Source of the DNA: an uncultured Faecalibacterium sp.
GTDB lineage: Bacteria > Bacillota > Clostridia > Oscillospirales > Ruminococcaceae
Length of the DNA: 64,000 nucleotides
Direction of reading: 5' to 3'
Assembly (NCBI GenBank): GCA_934513205.1
Contig: CAKSWU010000001.1
Coordinates: 212,273 to 276,272 of the forward strand
Position 1 is the first letter of the stretch, and the number at the start of each line of letters is the position of its first letter. The notes beneath the pieces were generated by a model that worked only from the letters and a program-made list of their open reading frames with translations, was not told the origin of the DNA and did no database searches. The translations under genes and the position numbers were made by a program. Below are positions 1 to 8,587 of the stretch, in pieces.

Positions 1-372
1 CGGGGCACTTGTGCCGAAACGCTGGAGGAGACGTTTGCCGCCTTCTGCGCACAGCACCGCCTTGCGCCCCAGTGCATCACAGCAGCGGCCAGCATCGACC
101 TGAAAGCCCATGAGCCGGGCCTGCTGGACTTCTGCCGCCGTCACGGCTGGCAGACCGAATTTTTCTCCGCCGCCCGGCTGCAGCAGGCCCCCGGCAGCTT
201 TACCCCCTCGGCCTTCGTGCAGAGCATCACCGGCGTGGACAACGTGTGTGAACGCGCAGCGGTGCTGGCAGCCGGAGGTGCGCTCGTTGTGCCCAAAACT
301 GCCCGCACCGGTGTGACCTTTGCACTGGCGGCGCGGCCTTTTGCCCCAAACTGGAGGTGGCAGTATGTTTGA
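1..372 (+). CDS. cbiG: CbiG, cobalt-precorrin-5A hydrolase, C-terminal part
   Basis: The gene enters from the left edge; 123 residues are visible in frame 1 before the TGA at 370. CbiG opens the delta-lactone of cobalt-precorrin-5A in anaerobic cobalamin synthesis. The visible part matches the family C-terminal domain: a RGT segment at the edge, the ASIDLK motif about residue 30, a GLLDF segment, and the SVCE-like region (here NVCERAA) followed by a small-residue stretch ending in VVPKTARTGVTFA. The end overlaps cbiH by 8 bases, so translation is probably coupled. Identification rests on these motifs and on the cbi context. Confidence 0.88.
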   Translation, partial: RGTCAETLEETFAAFCAQHRLAPQCITAAASIDLKAHEPGLLDFCRRHGWQTEFFSAARLQQAPGSFTPSAFVQSITGVDNVCERAAVLAAGGALVVPKTARTGVTFALAARPFAPNWRWQYV

Positions 373-1132
373 CCCTATGGAATTCGACATCGACCAGCCG
401 GAAAGCATCGTCTATGTGGTAGGCCTTGGCCCCGGCGACCCCTTTTATCTGACACAGGAGGCATCCCACATCCTTGAGAGCGTGGATGCCATCTGCGGCT
501 ACAAAGTCTATCTGGACCTGATCGAGTCGGAGTTTCCCTGCGAGGAATACTACTCCACCGGCATGACGCAGGAGCTGGACCGCTGCCGCTGGGCACTGGA
601 AAAGGCTGCCTCCGGCAAGCGGGTGGCGCTGGTGTGCAGCGGCGATGCCGGTGTTTACGGCATGGCAAGCCCTCTGCTGGAACTGGCAGAGGACTACCCG
701 GAGGTGTCGGTGAAGATCGTTCCCGGCCTTACCGCCGCCCTCAGCAGCGGGGCCGTGCTGGGTGCCCCGCTGGCGCACGACTTCTGCGTCATCTCCCTGT
801 CCGACCGGCTCACGCCATGGTCCCTCATCGAAAAGCGGCTTTCCTGCGCCGCGCAGGGCGATTTCTGCCTTGTGCTGTACAATCCCGCCTCCCGGGGGCG
901 TCCGGACTACCTGAAAAAAGCCGTGCAGATCCTGCTTTCCAACGGCAAACGTCCGGACACCGTCTGCGGTCTTGTGCGGAACATCGGACGGGAAGGCCAG
1001 TCCTCCCGCCTGCTGACCCTTGCCCAGCTGGAGGACGCCCCTGTGGACATGTTCACCACCGTCACCATCGGCAACAGCTGCACCCGGGTGATCTCGGGAT
1101 GGATGGTCACGCCCCGGGGGTACCGGAAGTGA
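365..1132 (+). CDS. cbiH: Cobalt-precorrin-3B C17-methyltransferase
   Basis: 255 residues. This SAM-dependent enzyme methylates C17 and drives ring contraction in the anaerobic corrin pathway. The start is ATG 365, preceded by GGAGG at about 354; an in-frame ATG at 320 lies inside cbiG and lacks a ribosome site. The tetrapyrrole methylase fold shows VVGLGPGDP near the N-terminus, GYKVYLDLI typical of CbiH/CobJ, CSGDAGVYGMA at about residue 94, and VPGLTAALSSGA. Length fits the plain CbiH enzyme with no fusion. It overlaps cbiG upstream and cbiJ downstream. Confidence 0.95.
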   Translation: MFDPMEFDIDQPESIVYVVGLGPGDPFYLTQEASHILESVDAICGYKVYLDLIESEFPCEEYYSTGMTQELDRCRWALEKAASGKRVALVCSGDAGVYGMASPLLELAEDYPEVSVKIVPGLTAALSSGAVLGAPLAHDFCVISLSDRLTPWSLIEKRLSCAAQGDFCLVLYNPASRGRPDYLKKAVQILLSNGKRPDTVCGLVRNIGREGQSSRLLTLAQLEDAPVDMFTTVTIGNSCTRVISGWMVTPRGYRK

Positions 1133-1875
1133 GGGCGGTGGTGTTCAGCGGCACCACCGAGGGCCGCCGCTTTTCCCGGCGGCTGGCGCTGCTGGGCGCG
1201 GAGGTGACCGTCTGTGTCGCCACCCCGCTGGGGGCGGAGGAACAGGGCGCAATGTGCGGCATCACGGTGCACACCGGACGTCTGGAACCGGAGGCCATGG
1301 CAGCGCTGCTGGCCGGCGCAGACCTGTGCGTGGACGCCACCCACCCCTATGCCGTGGACGCCACCCGGAACATCCGGGCCGCGGCAGCGCAGGCCGGTGT
1401 GGAATACCGCCGCCTGCTGCGCGCCCACAGCCCTCTGCCGGAGGGCTGCGCCGTGTTTGAGACCGCGCAGCAGGCCGCCGCGTTCCTTGCCGGCACCACC
1501 GGCAGCATCCTGCTTGCCACCGGTGCCAAGGAGCTTTCGGCATTTGCCGCGCTGGACCCCGCCCGGCTCTACCCCCGGGTGCTGCCCACACCGGAGGGCA
1601 TCGCCGCCTGCGAGGCGGCACACATCCCCCACCGCAACATCATTGCCATGCAGGGGCCCTTCTGTCTGGCGCTGAACAAGGCTTTAATGAAACAATTTTC
1701 CATCCGTTTTCTCGTCACCAAGGATGGCGGTGCCGCCGGCGGCTTTGCGGAAAAGGCGCAGGCCGCTGCCGAGACCGGGGCGCAGCTGGTGGTGCTGCGC
1801 CGACCGCCGGAGGTCGGCGAGACCGAGGAAGAACTATTCGCGTACTGTCAGGAGGTGCTATCATGGTCGTGCTGA
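1129..1875 (+). CDS. cbiJ: Cobalt-precorrin-6A reductase
   Basis: 248 residues if translation starts at GTG 1129, which overlaps the TGA of cbiH (1130-1132). Codons upstream of 1129 in this frame lie wholly inside cbiH and are unlikely to be used. The enzyme reduces the precorrin-6A macrocycle with NADH. Visible family features are VFSGTTEGR at the N-terminus (nucleotide-binding loop), DATHPYA at about residue 70, YRRLLR, LLATGAKEL and the C-terminal LVTKDGGAAGG motif. The GTG start and 4-base overlap point to coupling with cbiH. Confidence 0.93.
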   Translation: MRAVVFSGTTEGRRFSRRLALLGAEVTVCVATPLGAEEQGAMCGITVHTGRLEPEAMAALLAGADLCVDATHPYAVDATRNIRAAAAQAGVEYRRLLRAHSPLPEGCAVFETAQQAAAFLAGTTGSILLATGAKELSAFAALDPARLYPRVLPTPEGIAACEAAHIPHRNIIAMQGPFCLALNKALMKQFSIRFLVTKDGGAAGGFAEKAQAAAETGAQLVVLRRPPEVGETEEELFAYCQEVLSWSC

Positions 1876-3059
1876 TCGGGACGGGCAGCGGGCGCTGGGA
1901 GGAATTTTCCGCGCAGGCACAGCATTTTGTGCAGAATGCCGCGTTGATCTTCGGCGCAAAGCGGCTGCTGGACGGTCTGCCGGACGGTCTGCCCGGGCAG
2001 CAGTTTGCACTGTTTCAGCCCCAGCAGATCCTTGCCGTGCTGGAACAGCACCCTCATACGAATGCCGTTGTGCTTTTCAGCGGCGACACCGGCTTTTACT
2101 CCGGCGCGCAGGGTCTTTTGTCTTTACTGCGGCAGCATTTGTACCGTGTGCGCATCCTGCCCGGGGTGTCCAGCGTGCAGCTGCTTTCCGCCTCGCTGGA
2201 GCGCCCCTGGCAGGACTGGAAGCTGGTGTCCGCCCACGGGCGCGCCTGCGACCCGGTGGCAGCGTGCCTGACGAACCGGGAGGTATTCTTCCTCACCGGC
2301 GGCACCGAGACCCCTTCCGCCCTCTGCCGGAAGCTGACCGATGCCGGACTGGGCGAGCTGCATGCCATTGTAGGCGAAAACCTTGGCACAGACGGCGGTT
2401 CGCTTTTCTTCGGCAGCGCCGCTAACGCCGCCGAGCGTACTTTTGCACCGCTCAGCGTGCTTTTGGTGGAAAACTCCGGTCCGATGCCGCAGCGCACCCC
2501 GGGCTGGCCGGACAACGCCTTTCTCCGGGGTGACGTTCCCATGACCAAACAGGAGGTGCGCGCTGCCGCGCTGGCAAAGCTGGGCGTGAAGCCCGCCGAT
2601 ACGGTGTGGGACGTGGGCGCGGGCACCGGCAGCGTCAGCGTGGAGCTGGCGCTTGCCGCCCCCCGGGGCCATGTCTACGCAGTGGAATGCGCCCCGGACG
2701 CCTGTGACCTCATCCGCAAAAACCGCGAAAAATTCCGTGCATACAACCTGACCCTCATTGAGGGCCGCGCCCCGGAGGCGCTGGCTGCCCTGCCCGCCCC
2801 GGACGCAGTGTTCATCGGCGGGACAAAGGGCAGCATGGCGGCAGTGGTGGACACCGTTCTTGCCAAAAACCCGGACGCACGCATCTGCATCTCTGCCATT
2901 GCGCTGGAGACCATGAGCGCCGCCGTCGCCGCCCTCACCGCCCGGGGCCTTGCCGCCGAGGTGGCGCAGATCGCCGTCAGCCGCACCCGGCCAGCAGGCC
3001 AGCTCCATCTGCTGATGGCGAACAACCCGGTCTTTCTCATCACGGGGGAACGCCGATGA
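1863..3059 (+). CDS. cbiET: Precorrin-6Y C5,15-methyltransferase, CbiE-CbiT fusion
   Basis: 398 residues holding two enzymes. Residues 1-205 are a tetrapyrrole methylase (CbiE, C5 methylation) with FSGDTGFYSGA and LPGVSSVQLL. Residues 210-398 are a Rossmann methyltransferase (CbiT, C15 methylation and decarboxylation) with WDVGAGTGSVSVELA. The fusion corresponds to CobL-type architecture. The usual CbiE opening VGIGPG is replaced by LIGTGSG, a mild divergence. The gene starts inside the last 13 bases of cbiJ and ends in an ATGA overlap with cbiA. Confidence 0.94.
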   Translation: MVVLIGTGSGRWEEFSAQAQHFVQNAALIFGAKRLLDGLPDGLPGQQFALFQPQQILAVLEQHPHTNAVVLFSGDTGFYSGAQGLLSLLRQHLYRVRILPGVSSVQLLSASLERPWQDWKLVSAHGRACDPVAACLTNREVFFLTGGTETPSALCRKLTDAGLGELHAIVGENLGTDGGSLFFGSAANAAERTFAPLSVLLVENSGPMPQRTPGWPDNAFLRGDVPMTKQEVRAAALAKLGVKPADTVWDVGAGTGSVSVELALAAPRGHVYAVECAPDACDLIRKNREKFRAYNLTLIEGRAPEALAALPAPDAVFIGGTKGSMAAVVDTVLAKNPDARICISAIALETMSAAVAALTARGLAAEVAQIAVSRTRPAGQLHLLMANNPVFLITGERR

Positions 3060-4405
3060 TGCAGTTTCTCATCGCCGCGCCGCGCTCCGGCAGCGGCAAG
3101 ACCACCGTCACCTGTGCCATGCTGGCGGCACTGAAGCGGCGCGGGGCGGACCCCTGCGCCTTCAAAAGCGGGCCGGACTACATCGACCCCATGTTCCACC
3201 GGGCGGTTTTACAGGTGGACAGTCACAATCTGGACCTCTACCTCTCCGGCAGTGACACGGTGCAGGCCCTGTATGCCTGCTATGCCGCCGGTCACGGTGC
3301 CGCCGTGTGCGAAGGAGCCATGGGCTTTTATGACGGACAGGGCCTGACCACCCGGGCAAGCGCGTGGGAGCTGGCGGATACGCTGGACCTTCCCGTGCTG
3401 CTGGTGGTGCAGCCCAAAGGGGCCAGCGTCACGCTGGCAGCCGAGGTCCGTGGCCTTATGCAGTTCCGCAAAAACAGCCGCATCGCGGGCATTCTGCTCA
3501 ACGCCTGCTCCGAAAAGCTGTACAACCTGCTCAAACCTCTGCTGGAGGCCGAGACCGGTCTGCCGGTGCTGGGCTATCTGCCCCTTCTGCCGGAGGCTGC
3601 GGTGGAAAGCCGCCATCTTGGCCTTAAGACCGCAGCCGAGGTCGTGGACCTGCAGCAAAAACTGGACCTTCTGGCGGACGGGCTGGTGATGGACTGGCAG
3701 CAGCTGCACGCTGTCACCGACCGCCCTGCCCCGGCGGTGCCACCGCTTCCCGCACCGTGCACGCCCGCCGTCCGCATTGCCGTAGCACAGGACGAAGCCT
3801 TCTGCTTTGCCTACGCCGAAACACTGGATGCTCTGCGTGCCGCCGGAGCCGAGCTTGTGTTTTTCAGTCCGGTACACGATGCCGTCCTGCCGGAAGGCGT
3901 CTGCGGGCTGTATCTGCCCGGCGGCTACCCGGAGCTGTACGCCCGGGCGCTGAGCGAGAACCGGACCATGCGGGAAGCCATCCGGCGGGCCGCTGCGGAC
4001 GGTCTGCCCACGGCGGCAGAATGCGGCGGCTTTTTGTATCTGGGGCAGACACTGGAGGACACGGACGGCAGGGTCTACCCCATGGCAGGCGTTCTGCCGG
4101 GCAGCGGCGTCAAGACCGGGCATCTGGTGCGCTTTGGCTACGCCGAGCTGGCCGCCAAGACCGACAGCATGCTGTTCTGCGCCGGGGAGAAGCTGCCTGT
4201 CCACGAATTCCACCACTGGGACTCCACCGACAACGGCACAGACCTTACCGCGCACAAAAACGAAACCACGCAGTGGGACTGCGGCTTTGCGAACCGGCAT
4301 CTCTACGCCGGTTTCCCGCATCTGTACTGGGCAGGCACGCCCCTGCCCCGCCGCTTTGCGGAGGCAGCCCTGCACTACAAACGATACAAAGGACAAGACC
4401 AATGA
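3056..4405 (+). CDS. cbiA: Cobyrinate a,c-diamide synthase
   Basis: 449 residues. It uses ATP and glutamine to amidate the a and c side chains of cobyrinate. The N-terminal dethiobiotin-synthetase-like domain has the P-loop APRSGSGKTT at residues 7-16 and KSGPDYIDPMFH. The C-terminal class I glutamine amidotransferase domain has the nucleophile in AECGGFLYLG near residue 325 and a late EFHHWD region. Start ATG 3056 overlaps the cbiET stop. Length is normal for CbiA. Confidence 0.95.
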   Translation: MMQFLIAAPRSGSGKTTVTCAMLAALKRRGADPCAFKSGPDYIDPMFHRAVLQVDSHNLDLYLSGSDTVQALYACYAAGHGAAVCEGAMGFYDGQGLTTRASAWELADTLDLPVLLVVQPKGASVTLAAEVRGLMQFRKNSRIAGILLNACSEKLYNLLKPLLEAETGLPVLGYLPLLPEAAVESRHLGLKTAAEVVDLQQKLDLLADGLVMDWQQLHAVTDRPAPAVPPLPAPCTPAVRIAVAQDEAFCFAYAETLDALRAAGAELVFFSPVHDAVLPEGVCGLYLPGGYPELYARALSENRTMREAIRRAAADGLPTAAECGGFLYLGQTLEDTDGRVYPMAGVLPGSGVKTGHLVRFGYAELAAKTDSMLFCAGEKLPVHEFHHWDSTDNGTDLTAHKNETTQWDCGFANRHLYAGFPHLYWAGTPLPRRFAEAALHYKRYKGQDQ

Positions 4406-5466
4406 CCGAAACAGAACTTACGACCCTGCTTGCCTCCATCACCCCGCCGGACGAAGCCGCCCGGGCGGCGGCACACGCCCACTGGGCCAGCCTTGCCAAA
4501 CCGCTGGGCGGGCTGGGCGCACTGGAGACTCTGCTGGAGGATGCCGCCGCCCTGACCGGCAGCGCAGCGCTGGACCTCTCTCGCCGCACGGTGGTGGTGC
4601 TCTGCGCCGACAACGGCGTGGTGGCGCAGGGGGTCAGCCAGACCGGGCAGCAGGTGACCCGCACCGTAGCGCAGAACCTTGCCTTGCGGCGCACCAGCGT
4701 CTGCCGGATGGCGCAGGCTGCCTGCTGCGATGTGCTGCCGGTGGACATGGGCATCGCCGGCAAACCGGTGCCCGGCGTGCGGGACTGCCGCATCGCCGCC
4801 GGGACCGCCGACTTCACCACCGGCCCTGCCATGAGCCGCACACAGGCTGTGGAGGCCATTGGGAAAGGCATCGCGCTGGCACGCGAGCTGGCTGCGGACG
4901 GATGCCGTCTCATTGCCACCGGCGAAATGGGCATTGGCAACACCACCACCTCCAGCGCCATGGCAGCGATGCTGCTGGGCCAGCCGGTGGAGCAGATGAC
5001 CGGCCGGGGCGCAGGGCTTTCGGATGAAGGTCTTGCCCGAAAGACGGACGCCATCCGCCGCGGCATCCGGCGCAATCAGCCGGACCCCGCCGACCCTCTG
5101 GATGTGCTGGGCAAACTGGGCGGCTTTGACATTGCGGGGCTGTGCGGCCTTTTTCTGGGCGGCGCACTGACAGGCGTCCCGGTGCTGATGGACGGTTTCA
5201 TCAGCGGGGTAGCCGCCCTGTGTGCGGTGCGGCTATGCCCCGCAGCCGCAAAGGCCGTGTTCCCCAGCCACTGCTCTGCCGAGCCTGCCGCAAAGATGGT
5301 GCTCTGCGCACTGGGCAAAGCTCCTCTGCTGACCGCTGGGCTGCATCTGGGCGAGGGCACCGGCGCGGTGGCATCCATCCCCTTGTGGGACATGGCGCTG
5401 GCGGTGTACGGCGGGTGCTATTCCTTCACGGAGGGCGGCATTGAGCCGTATCAGCCCCAATGCTGA
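4402..5466 (+). CDS. cobT: Nicotinate-nucleotide--dimethylbenzimidazole phosphoribosyltransferase
   Basis: 354 residues. CobT makes alpha-ribazole 5'-phosphate from nicotinate mononucleotide and the lower-ligand base. Motifs seen are KPLGGLG near residue 35, LCADNGVVAQGVS, GEMGIGNTTTSSA at about 175, and LGEGTGAV near the C-terminus, which holds the catalytic glutamate. The start ATG 4402 overlaps the cbiA stop, although the frame stays open far upstream. No bluB or bza gene for base synthesis is present in the window, so the natural lower ligand cannot be inferred. Confidence 0.95.
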   Translation: MTETELTTLLASITPPDEAARAAAHAHWASLAKPLGGLGALETLLEDAAALTGSAALDLSRRTVVVLCADNGVVAQGVSQTGQQVTRTVAQNLALRRTSVCRMAQAACCDVLPVDMGIAGKPVPGVRDCRIAAGTADFTTGPAMSRTQAVEAIGKGIALARELAADGCRLIATGEMGIGNTTTSSAMAAMLLGQPVEQMTGRGAGLSDEGLARKTDAIRRGIRRNQPDPADPLDVLGKLGGFDIAGLCGLFLGGALTGVPVLMDGFISGVAALCAVRLCPAAAKAVFPSHCSAEPAAKMVLCALGKAPLLTAGLHLGEGTGAVASIPLWDMALAVYGGCYSFTEGGIEPYQPQC

Positions 5467-5981
5467 CGCTGGTGCTGGGCGGTGCCGCCAGCGGAAAAAG
5501 CGAATATGCGGAATCCGTCGTGCTAAAAACCGCGCTTCCGCGTTATTATCTTGCCACCATGCAGGTGTGGGACGCCGAGTGCGCCGCCCGGGTGGAAAAG
5601 CACCGCCGGATGCGGGCCGCAAAGCAGTTTGAAACGGTGGAGTGTCCGCTGCATCTGGACCGGGTGCAGCTGCCCGCCCGAGGCACCGTTCTGCTGGAGG
5701 ACCTTGGCAATCTTGCCGCCAACGAGCTTTACGACCCTGCCGGGGCCGGAGCCGATGCGGCACAGGCCATCCTGACCGGTCTGGACCGTCTTGCCGCCCA
5801 GTGCGAACATCTTGTTGTCGTCTCCAACGAGGTGTTCAGCGGCGGCGCGGACTACGCCGGGGACACCCGGCTCTATCTGCGCACTTTAGCGCAGGTGAAC
5901 AACGCCCTTGCCGCCCGGGCGGACGCCGTGGTGCGGGTGGTGTGCGGCATCCCCGTGTACTATAAAGGAGTGGAAAAATGA
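5460..5981 (+). CDS. cobU: Adenosylcobinamide kinase / adenosylcobinamide-phosphate guanylyltransferase
   Basis: 173 residues, full family length. CobU phosphorylates adenosylcobinamide and transfers GMP to it, preparing attachment of the lower ligand. The P-loop GGAASGKSEYAE is at residues 8-19. The segment VEKHRRMRA near residue 45 supplies the histidine expected for the guanylylated intermediate. SNEVFSGG and the closing CGIPVYYKG match the family. It overlaps the end of cobT by 7 bases. A second, shorter homologue follows cobS. Confidence 0.93.
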   Translation: MLTLVLGGAASGKSEYAESVVLKTALPRYYLATMQVWDAECAARVEKHRRMRAAKQFETVECPLHLDRVQLPARGTVLLEDLGNLAANELYDPAGAGADAAQAILTGLDRLAAQCEHLVVVSNEVFSGGADYAGDTRLYLRTLAQVNNALAARADAVVRVVCGIPVYYKGVEK

Positions 5982-6730
5982 TTGTTTTGCAGACCATCGC
6001 GGTGGCTTTTGCCATGTTTTCAGCCATCCCGGTGCCTCAGTTCGACTGGACCGAAAAAAACATGCGCTATGCGCTGTGCGCCTTTCCCCTCATTGGTGTG
6101 GTCATCGGGGCCGCATGGTGGGCGTGCGGGGCGCTGCCTCTGCCCGGCATCGCAAAGGCGGCGGGTTTTGCGCTTTTGCCGGTGTGGATCACCGGTGGCA
6201 TCCATCTGGACGGCTACGCCGACACCTGCGATGCCCTTGCCAGCTGCGGTGACCGGGAAAAGAAGCTGGAGATCTTAAAGGACCCCCACTGCGGAGCCTT
6301 TGCGGTGATCCGGCTGTGCAGCTATTTTCTGGCCTGCGCTGCCCTGTGCGCCTGTGTGCAGTTCACCCCGCGGGTGGGGGCATTGTGGACCCTTGCGCTG
6401 GCACTGGAGCGTGCACTTTCCGGCTATGCCGTGGCAGCTTTTCCCATGGCGAAGAACACCGGCCTTGCCCACACCTTTGCCACTGCGGCAGACCGCCGCA
6501 CGGTGCGCCGGGTCCTGTCTGTGCTGGCAGTCGTGCTGGCGGTCTGCATGGCGGCGCTGGGCGGCTGGGCGCTGGTGCTGGCTGCACTGGCGGCGTTGTG
6601 GCGTTACCGCACCGTAAGCCGGACGCAGTTCGGCGGCATCACCGGCGACCTTGCAGGCTGGTTTTTGCAAAAAGCCGAACTGTGGATGCTGGCGGCGCTG
6701 TGCGCCTGTCAGTGGGGAGGGCTGTTATGA
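5978..6730 (+). CDS. cobS: Adenosylcobinamide-GDP ribazoletransferase (cobalamin synthase)
   Basis: 250 residues, an integral membrane protein that joins adenosylcobinamide-GDP to alpha-ribazole (phosphate) at the cytoplasmic membrane. The family motif GGIHLDGYADTCDAL is at about residues 70-85, followed by a KDPHCGAFAV segment (KDPRxGxxG-like) and several hydrophobic spans rich in Ala, Leu and Cys. The start ATG 5978 has AAAGGAG seven bases upstream and overlaps the cobU stop. Confidence 0.95.
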   Translation: MIVLQTIAVAFAMFSAIPVPQFDWTEKNMRYALCAFPLIGVVIGAAWWACGALPLPGIAKAAGFALLPVWITGGIHLDGYADTCDALASCGDREKKLEILKDPHCGAFAVIRLCSYFLACAALCACVQFTPRVGALWTLALALERALSGYAVAAFPMAKNTGLAHTFATAADRRTVRRVLSVLAVVLAVCMAALGGWALVLAALAALWRYRTVSRTQFGGITGDLAGWFLQKAELWMLAALCACQWGGLL

Positions 6731-7038
6731 TCTTCATCACCGGGCCGCTGTACAGCGGCAAGCGCACCTTTGCGCGCACGCTCCCGGGCACCTGCATCGC
6801 CGATGTGCAGGATCTTGCCGCCGAAGCGGATGATTTAGAGAAACTTGCAGACAAATTAGCCGCATACGATATCGTGCTTGCCACCGAGGTGGGCGGTGGC
6901 GTGGTGCCCATCGACCCGGCCCAGCGTGCCGCGCGGGAAGCCGCCGGACGGCTGGCCTGTCTGCTGGCAGCCCGGGCCGACTGCGTTGTGCAGATGTTCT
7001 GCGGCATCCCATCGGTTTTGAAAGGAGAGCTTTCTTAA
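6727..7038 (+). CDS. Shortened CobU-like protein
   Basis: 103 residues starting at ATG 6727, overlapping the cobS stop as ATGA. It keeps a P-loop, GPLYSGKRTF at residues 5-14, and a CobU-type C-terminus: ATEVGGGVVPIDPAQR, then AREAAGRLACLLAARAD and CGIPSVLKG. About 60-70 residues of the middle of CobU are absent, including the histidine that carries GMP. It may have kept only nucleotide binding or kinase function, or play an accessory role. It differs clearly from the full CobU at 5460. No frameshift is visible, so it looks like a genuine short gene rather than decay. Confidence 0.72.
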   Translation: MIFITGPLYSGKRTFARTLPGTCIADVQDLAAEADDLEKLADKLAAYDIVLATEVGGGVVPIDPAQRAAREAAGRLACLLAARADCVVQMFCGIPSVLKGELS

Positions 7039-7637
7039 TGCTGGTCTATCTTCTGCGTCACGGTCAGACCGTGTACAATGTTCAGAAACGTTATCAGGGG
7101 CAGCGGGATATCCCGCTTTCTGCCGAGGGCCGTGCGATGCTGTGCAAAGCGGACATTGCCCCCAAAACGGTTTATATCACACCGCTGTGCCGCACCCGGC
7201 AGACCGCCGAGGTGCTGTTCCCGGAGGCGAAACTGGTCGTTGTGGACGGCCTGAAGGAAATGTGCTTTGGCAGCTTTGAGGGACGCAACTACGTTGAAAT
7301 GGAGCACGACCCGGACTATCTGGCATGGGTCGCCGCCAATTGCGAGAGTCCGTGTCCGGACGGCGAGCGCAAGGCCGAGTTCTGCGACCGCATCTGTGCA
7401 GCCTTTGCCCCGCTGGTGGACAAGGCACTTGCAGAGGGCCGGGACCGTCTGGTCATTCTGGCCCATGGCGGCACCCAGATGGCAGCGATGGAGCGGTACG
7501 CCGTTCCCCGCAAGGACTATTACGCATGGTGCGCCCCCAATGCCGGCGGTTTTGTGCTGGATGCGCGGGACTGGGCCGAAAAGCACCTGCTGTACCTGGT
7601 CAGGACGGTGCAATATACAAAGGAGGCACACCCATGA
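7038..7637 (+). CDS. cobC: Histidine phosphatase, probable alpha-ribazole phosphatase
   Basis: 199 residues. The N-terminal LLRHGQTVYN holds the catalytic histidine and arginine of the phosphoglycerate-mutase-like superfamily, and LAHGGTQMA at about residue 141 supplies the second histidine. Position between cobS and cbiB makes alpha-ribazole-phosphate phosphatase the likely role, removing the 5'-phosphate of the lower ligand intermediate. The start overlaps the preceding stop as TAATG; AAAGGAG lies at 7020-7026. The superfamily is certain; the substrate is inferred from context. Confidence 0.85.
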   Translation: MLVYLLRHGQTVYNVQKRYQGQRDIPLSAEGRAMLCKADIAPKTVYITPLCRTRQTAEVLFPEAKLVVVDGLKEMCFGSFEGRNYVEMEHDPDYLAWVAANCESPCPDGERKAEFCDRICAAFAPLVDKALAEGRDRLVILAHGGTQMAAMERYAVPRKDYYAWCAPNAGGFVLDARDWAEKHLLYLVRTVQYTKEAHP

Positions 7638-8587
7638 TCTGGCAGGCTGTTCTGGGCGGCTTTGTACTGGACGCCCTCTTTGGCGACCCGGCATGGCTGC
7701 CGCACCCGGTGGTGTTCATGGGCCGGTGCATCTCCCGGCTGGAGCACTTTCTCCGCGCCCGGTTCCCCGCATCGCCCCGGGGACAGCTGGAGGCAGGGGC
7801 TGTGCTGGCCTTCTGTCTGCCGGTGGGCACCTTTGCGTTCACCGCCCTTGTGTGCCGCGGCGCAGCCCGTCTGCACCCGCTGCTGGGTCTTGCTGTGCAG
7901 ACGTTCTGGTGCGGGCAGGCTCTGGCTGCAAAGGGCCTTGTGCAGGAGAGCTCCCGGGTGTATGCCCAGCTGAAAAAGGGCAACCTGCCCGCCGCCCGCA
8001 AGGCCGTGAGCCGCATCGTGGGGCGGGACACCGCAGCCCTGACCGCCGAAGGCGTGACCAAAGCCGCCGTGGAGACCGTGGCGGAAAATGCCAGTGACGG
8101 CGTCATTGCGCCGCTGCTGTACATGCTCATCGGCGGGGCACCGCTGGCGCTGACCTACAAGGCCATCAACACCATGGACAGCATGGTGGGCTACAAAAAC
8201 GAGACCTACCTTTACTTTGGCCGGGCCGCCGCAAAGCTGGATGACCTTGCCAACTACGTCCCCAGCCGCCTTGCCGCCCTTTTGTGGGTCGCCGCCGCTG
8301 CCCTTACCGGCGGCAGTGCCCGGGGCGCATGGCGCATCTGGCGGCGGGACCGCCGCAACCACGCCAGCCCCAACAGCGCCCAGACCGAAAGCGCCTGCGC
8401 CGGGGCTCTGGGGGTGCAGCTGGCAGGCCCTGCTTTTTATTTTGGCGAATACTATGACAAGCCCACCATCGGGGATGCCCTGCGGCCCATCCAGCCGGAG
8501 GATATCCTGCGCGCCGACCGCATGATGTATGTGGCAAGCGGCCTTGCGCTGGCTTGGGGGGCAGCAATACGGGGGTTCCTTGCATGA
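7634..8587 (+). CDS. cbiB: Adenosylcobinamide-phosphate synthase
   Basis: 317 residues, a membrane protein that attaches aminopropanol (phosphate) to adenosylcobyric acid. The family signature DALFGDPAWLPHPVVFMG is at about residues 10-27, followed by hydrophobic spans, KAAVETVAENASDG near 145 and the YKAINTMDSMVGYKNE motif. The reading frame is open from 7325, but ATG 7634 has AGGAGG about 8 bases upstream and overlaps the previous stop, so it is the start. It lies immediately before the threonine-phosphate decarboxylase that supplies its substrate. Confidence 0.94.
   Translation: MIWQAVLGGFVLDALFGDPAWLPHPVVFMGRCISRLEHFLRARFPASPRGQLEAGAVLAFCLPVGTFAFTALVCRGAARLHPLLGLAVQTFWCGQALAAKGLVQESSRVYAQLKKGNLPAARKAVSRIVGRDTAALTAEGVTKAAVETVAENASDGVIAPLLYMLIGGAPLALTYKAINTMDSMVGYKNETYLYFGRAAAKLDDLANYVPSRLAALLWVAAAALTGGSARGAWRIWRRDRRNHASPNSAQTESACAGALGVQLAGPAFYFGEYYDKPTIGDALRPIQPEDILRADRMMYVASGLALAWGAAIRGFLA

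Noticed and set aside
2096..4402. Long open frames opposite the cobalamin genes on the minus strand
   Set aside because: They are shadows caused by high GC; the plus-strand frames contain full enzyme families with overlapping starts.
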